From the NCBI GenBank assembly GCA_045587545.1, contig JAZNCN010000005.1:78708-142707 (forward strand): a DNA stretch of 64,000 nt. Reading direction: 5' to 3'. Positions within the stretch are counted from its first letter, which is position 1. The number at the start of each line of letters is the position of its first letter. Of the stretch, positions 63,700 through 64,000 are shown in pieces. Source of the DNA: Caccoplasma_A sp045587545 (GTDB lineage: Bacteria > Bacteroidota > Bacteroidia > Bacteroidales > G3-4614). The notes below the pieces were generated by a model, which did not search any database, was not told the DNA's origin, and worked only from the letters and a program-made list of their open reading frames with translations. The translations under genes and the position numbers were made by a program.

Positions 63700-63865
63700 C
63701 TTCTTTGACGGTATTGAAATAATTGGAAAATTAGCCTAATATTTGTATTCTATCTCTTATCTCTTTAAGGGCCTTAATGACCCCTATGACTTTTATTGTC
63801 ATAAAAGAAATAGTTCAAAAGGTTAGTAACGATGGTGTTTGCTCGTTATAACTAACCGTAAAAAA

Positions 63866-63893
63866 AAGAGAGAAGTTTTAAGACTTCTCTCTT
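63866..63893 (-). terminator. rRNA operon terminator
   Basis: AAGAGAGAAGT pairs perfectly with ACTTCTCTCTT; on the minus strand the stem runs into seven T. It lies eight bases after the 5S gene end. Confidence 0.8.
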
Positions 63894-63901
63894 CTCTAAG
63901 G

Positions 63902-64000
63902 GGCGGCTACCTACTCTCCCACTTGCGCAGTACCATCGGCGTGGTCAGGTTTAACTTCTCTGTTCGGGATGGGAAGAGGTGGAGCCCTGACGCTATAGCC
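63902..64000 (-). rRNA. 5S ribosomal RNA, 3' part (runs off right edge)
   Basis: The minus strand reads GGCTATAGCGTCAGGG, then CCATCCCGAACAGAGAAG, GTTAAACCTGACCACGCCGA and TGGTACTGCG, ending GGTAGCCGCC, a standard bacterial 5S. About 99 bases are present; the 5' end and the 16S/23S genes would lie to the right. Confidence 0.93.

Larger units (their letters stand above)
63486..63865. other. Repeat-rich spacer between tRNA-His and the rRNA operon end
   Basis: 380 bases, no gene seen. Contains two facing arrays of ~9-bp repeats (63533-63578 and 63600-63649) and one 20-bp palindrome (63680-63699). Confidence 0.7.

Overview
The window looks like a chromosomal segment of a low-GC member of the Bacteroidales (Bacteroidota). 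The grounds are a type III glutamine synthetase, recurrent promoter elements of the TAnnTTTG type, a DUF4270 lipoprotein next to a half-length glycogen synthase and panCD, a DUF4295 gene behind rpmB-rpmG, a TamB gene, a BspA-like leucine-rich-repeat surface protein and a GH84 lipoprotein. I cannot place it below order from sequence reading alone.

Layout. 1-1.5 kb: 5' part of carB (minus), divergent from glnN (GSIII). 4-5.5 kb: a possible structured RNA, a small secreted protein and a cluster of 20-bp palindromic repeats. 5.5-14 kb (minus): ribosomal proteins L28 and L33 plus DUF4295, a terminator, then ftsY, rimO and the menaquinone run menF-menD-menB-menC-menE. 14.4-24.9 kb: LamG-like lipoprotein, tRNA-dihydrouridine synthase, a plus-strand pair (sugar kinase fused to a RapZ C-terminal domain, then a nucleotidyltransferase), a BspA-like protein, and cinA, an M48 protease and tsaD. 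25-29.6 kb: TamB.

29.6-42 kb is the accessory region and the most interesting part. Read right to left (minus strand) it holds a tyrosine recombinase; a 203-bp cassette bounded by perfect 17-bp inverted repeats with a promoter inside; a small membrane ORF; two membrane proteins; a remnant resembling the start of an M42 peptidase; a two-RCK channel-like protein; a radical SAM enzyme; a 94-residue unknown; a radical SAM/SPASM enzyme paired with a short radical SAM enzyme; a 75-residue precursor-like peptide ending in four Trp (W-x2-W-x4-W-x2-W) and Cys-Asn; a second SPASM plus short radical SAM pair; an M42 aminopeptidase; and a glycosyltransferase. I read this as a RiPP-type (ribosomally made, radical-SAM-modified peptide) locus. 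Its promoter is apparently phase-variable and, in this sequence, points away from the operon. No transporter is visible.

42-64 kb is ordinary chromosome: GH84 lipoprotein, catalase, argB, prfB (with the programmed frameshift), rsfS-ftsH-cdsA, a FISUMP-like protein, fadD-ruvX-def, glycogen synthase/DUF4270, panC-panD, ffh-folD, a CapA-like protein, tRNA-His, a repeat-rich spacer, and the 3' part of a 5S rRNA (minus) ending an rRNA operon that lies beyond the right edge.
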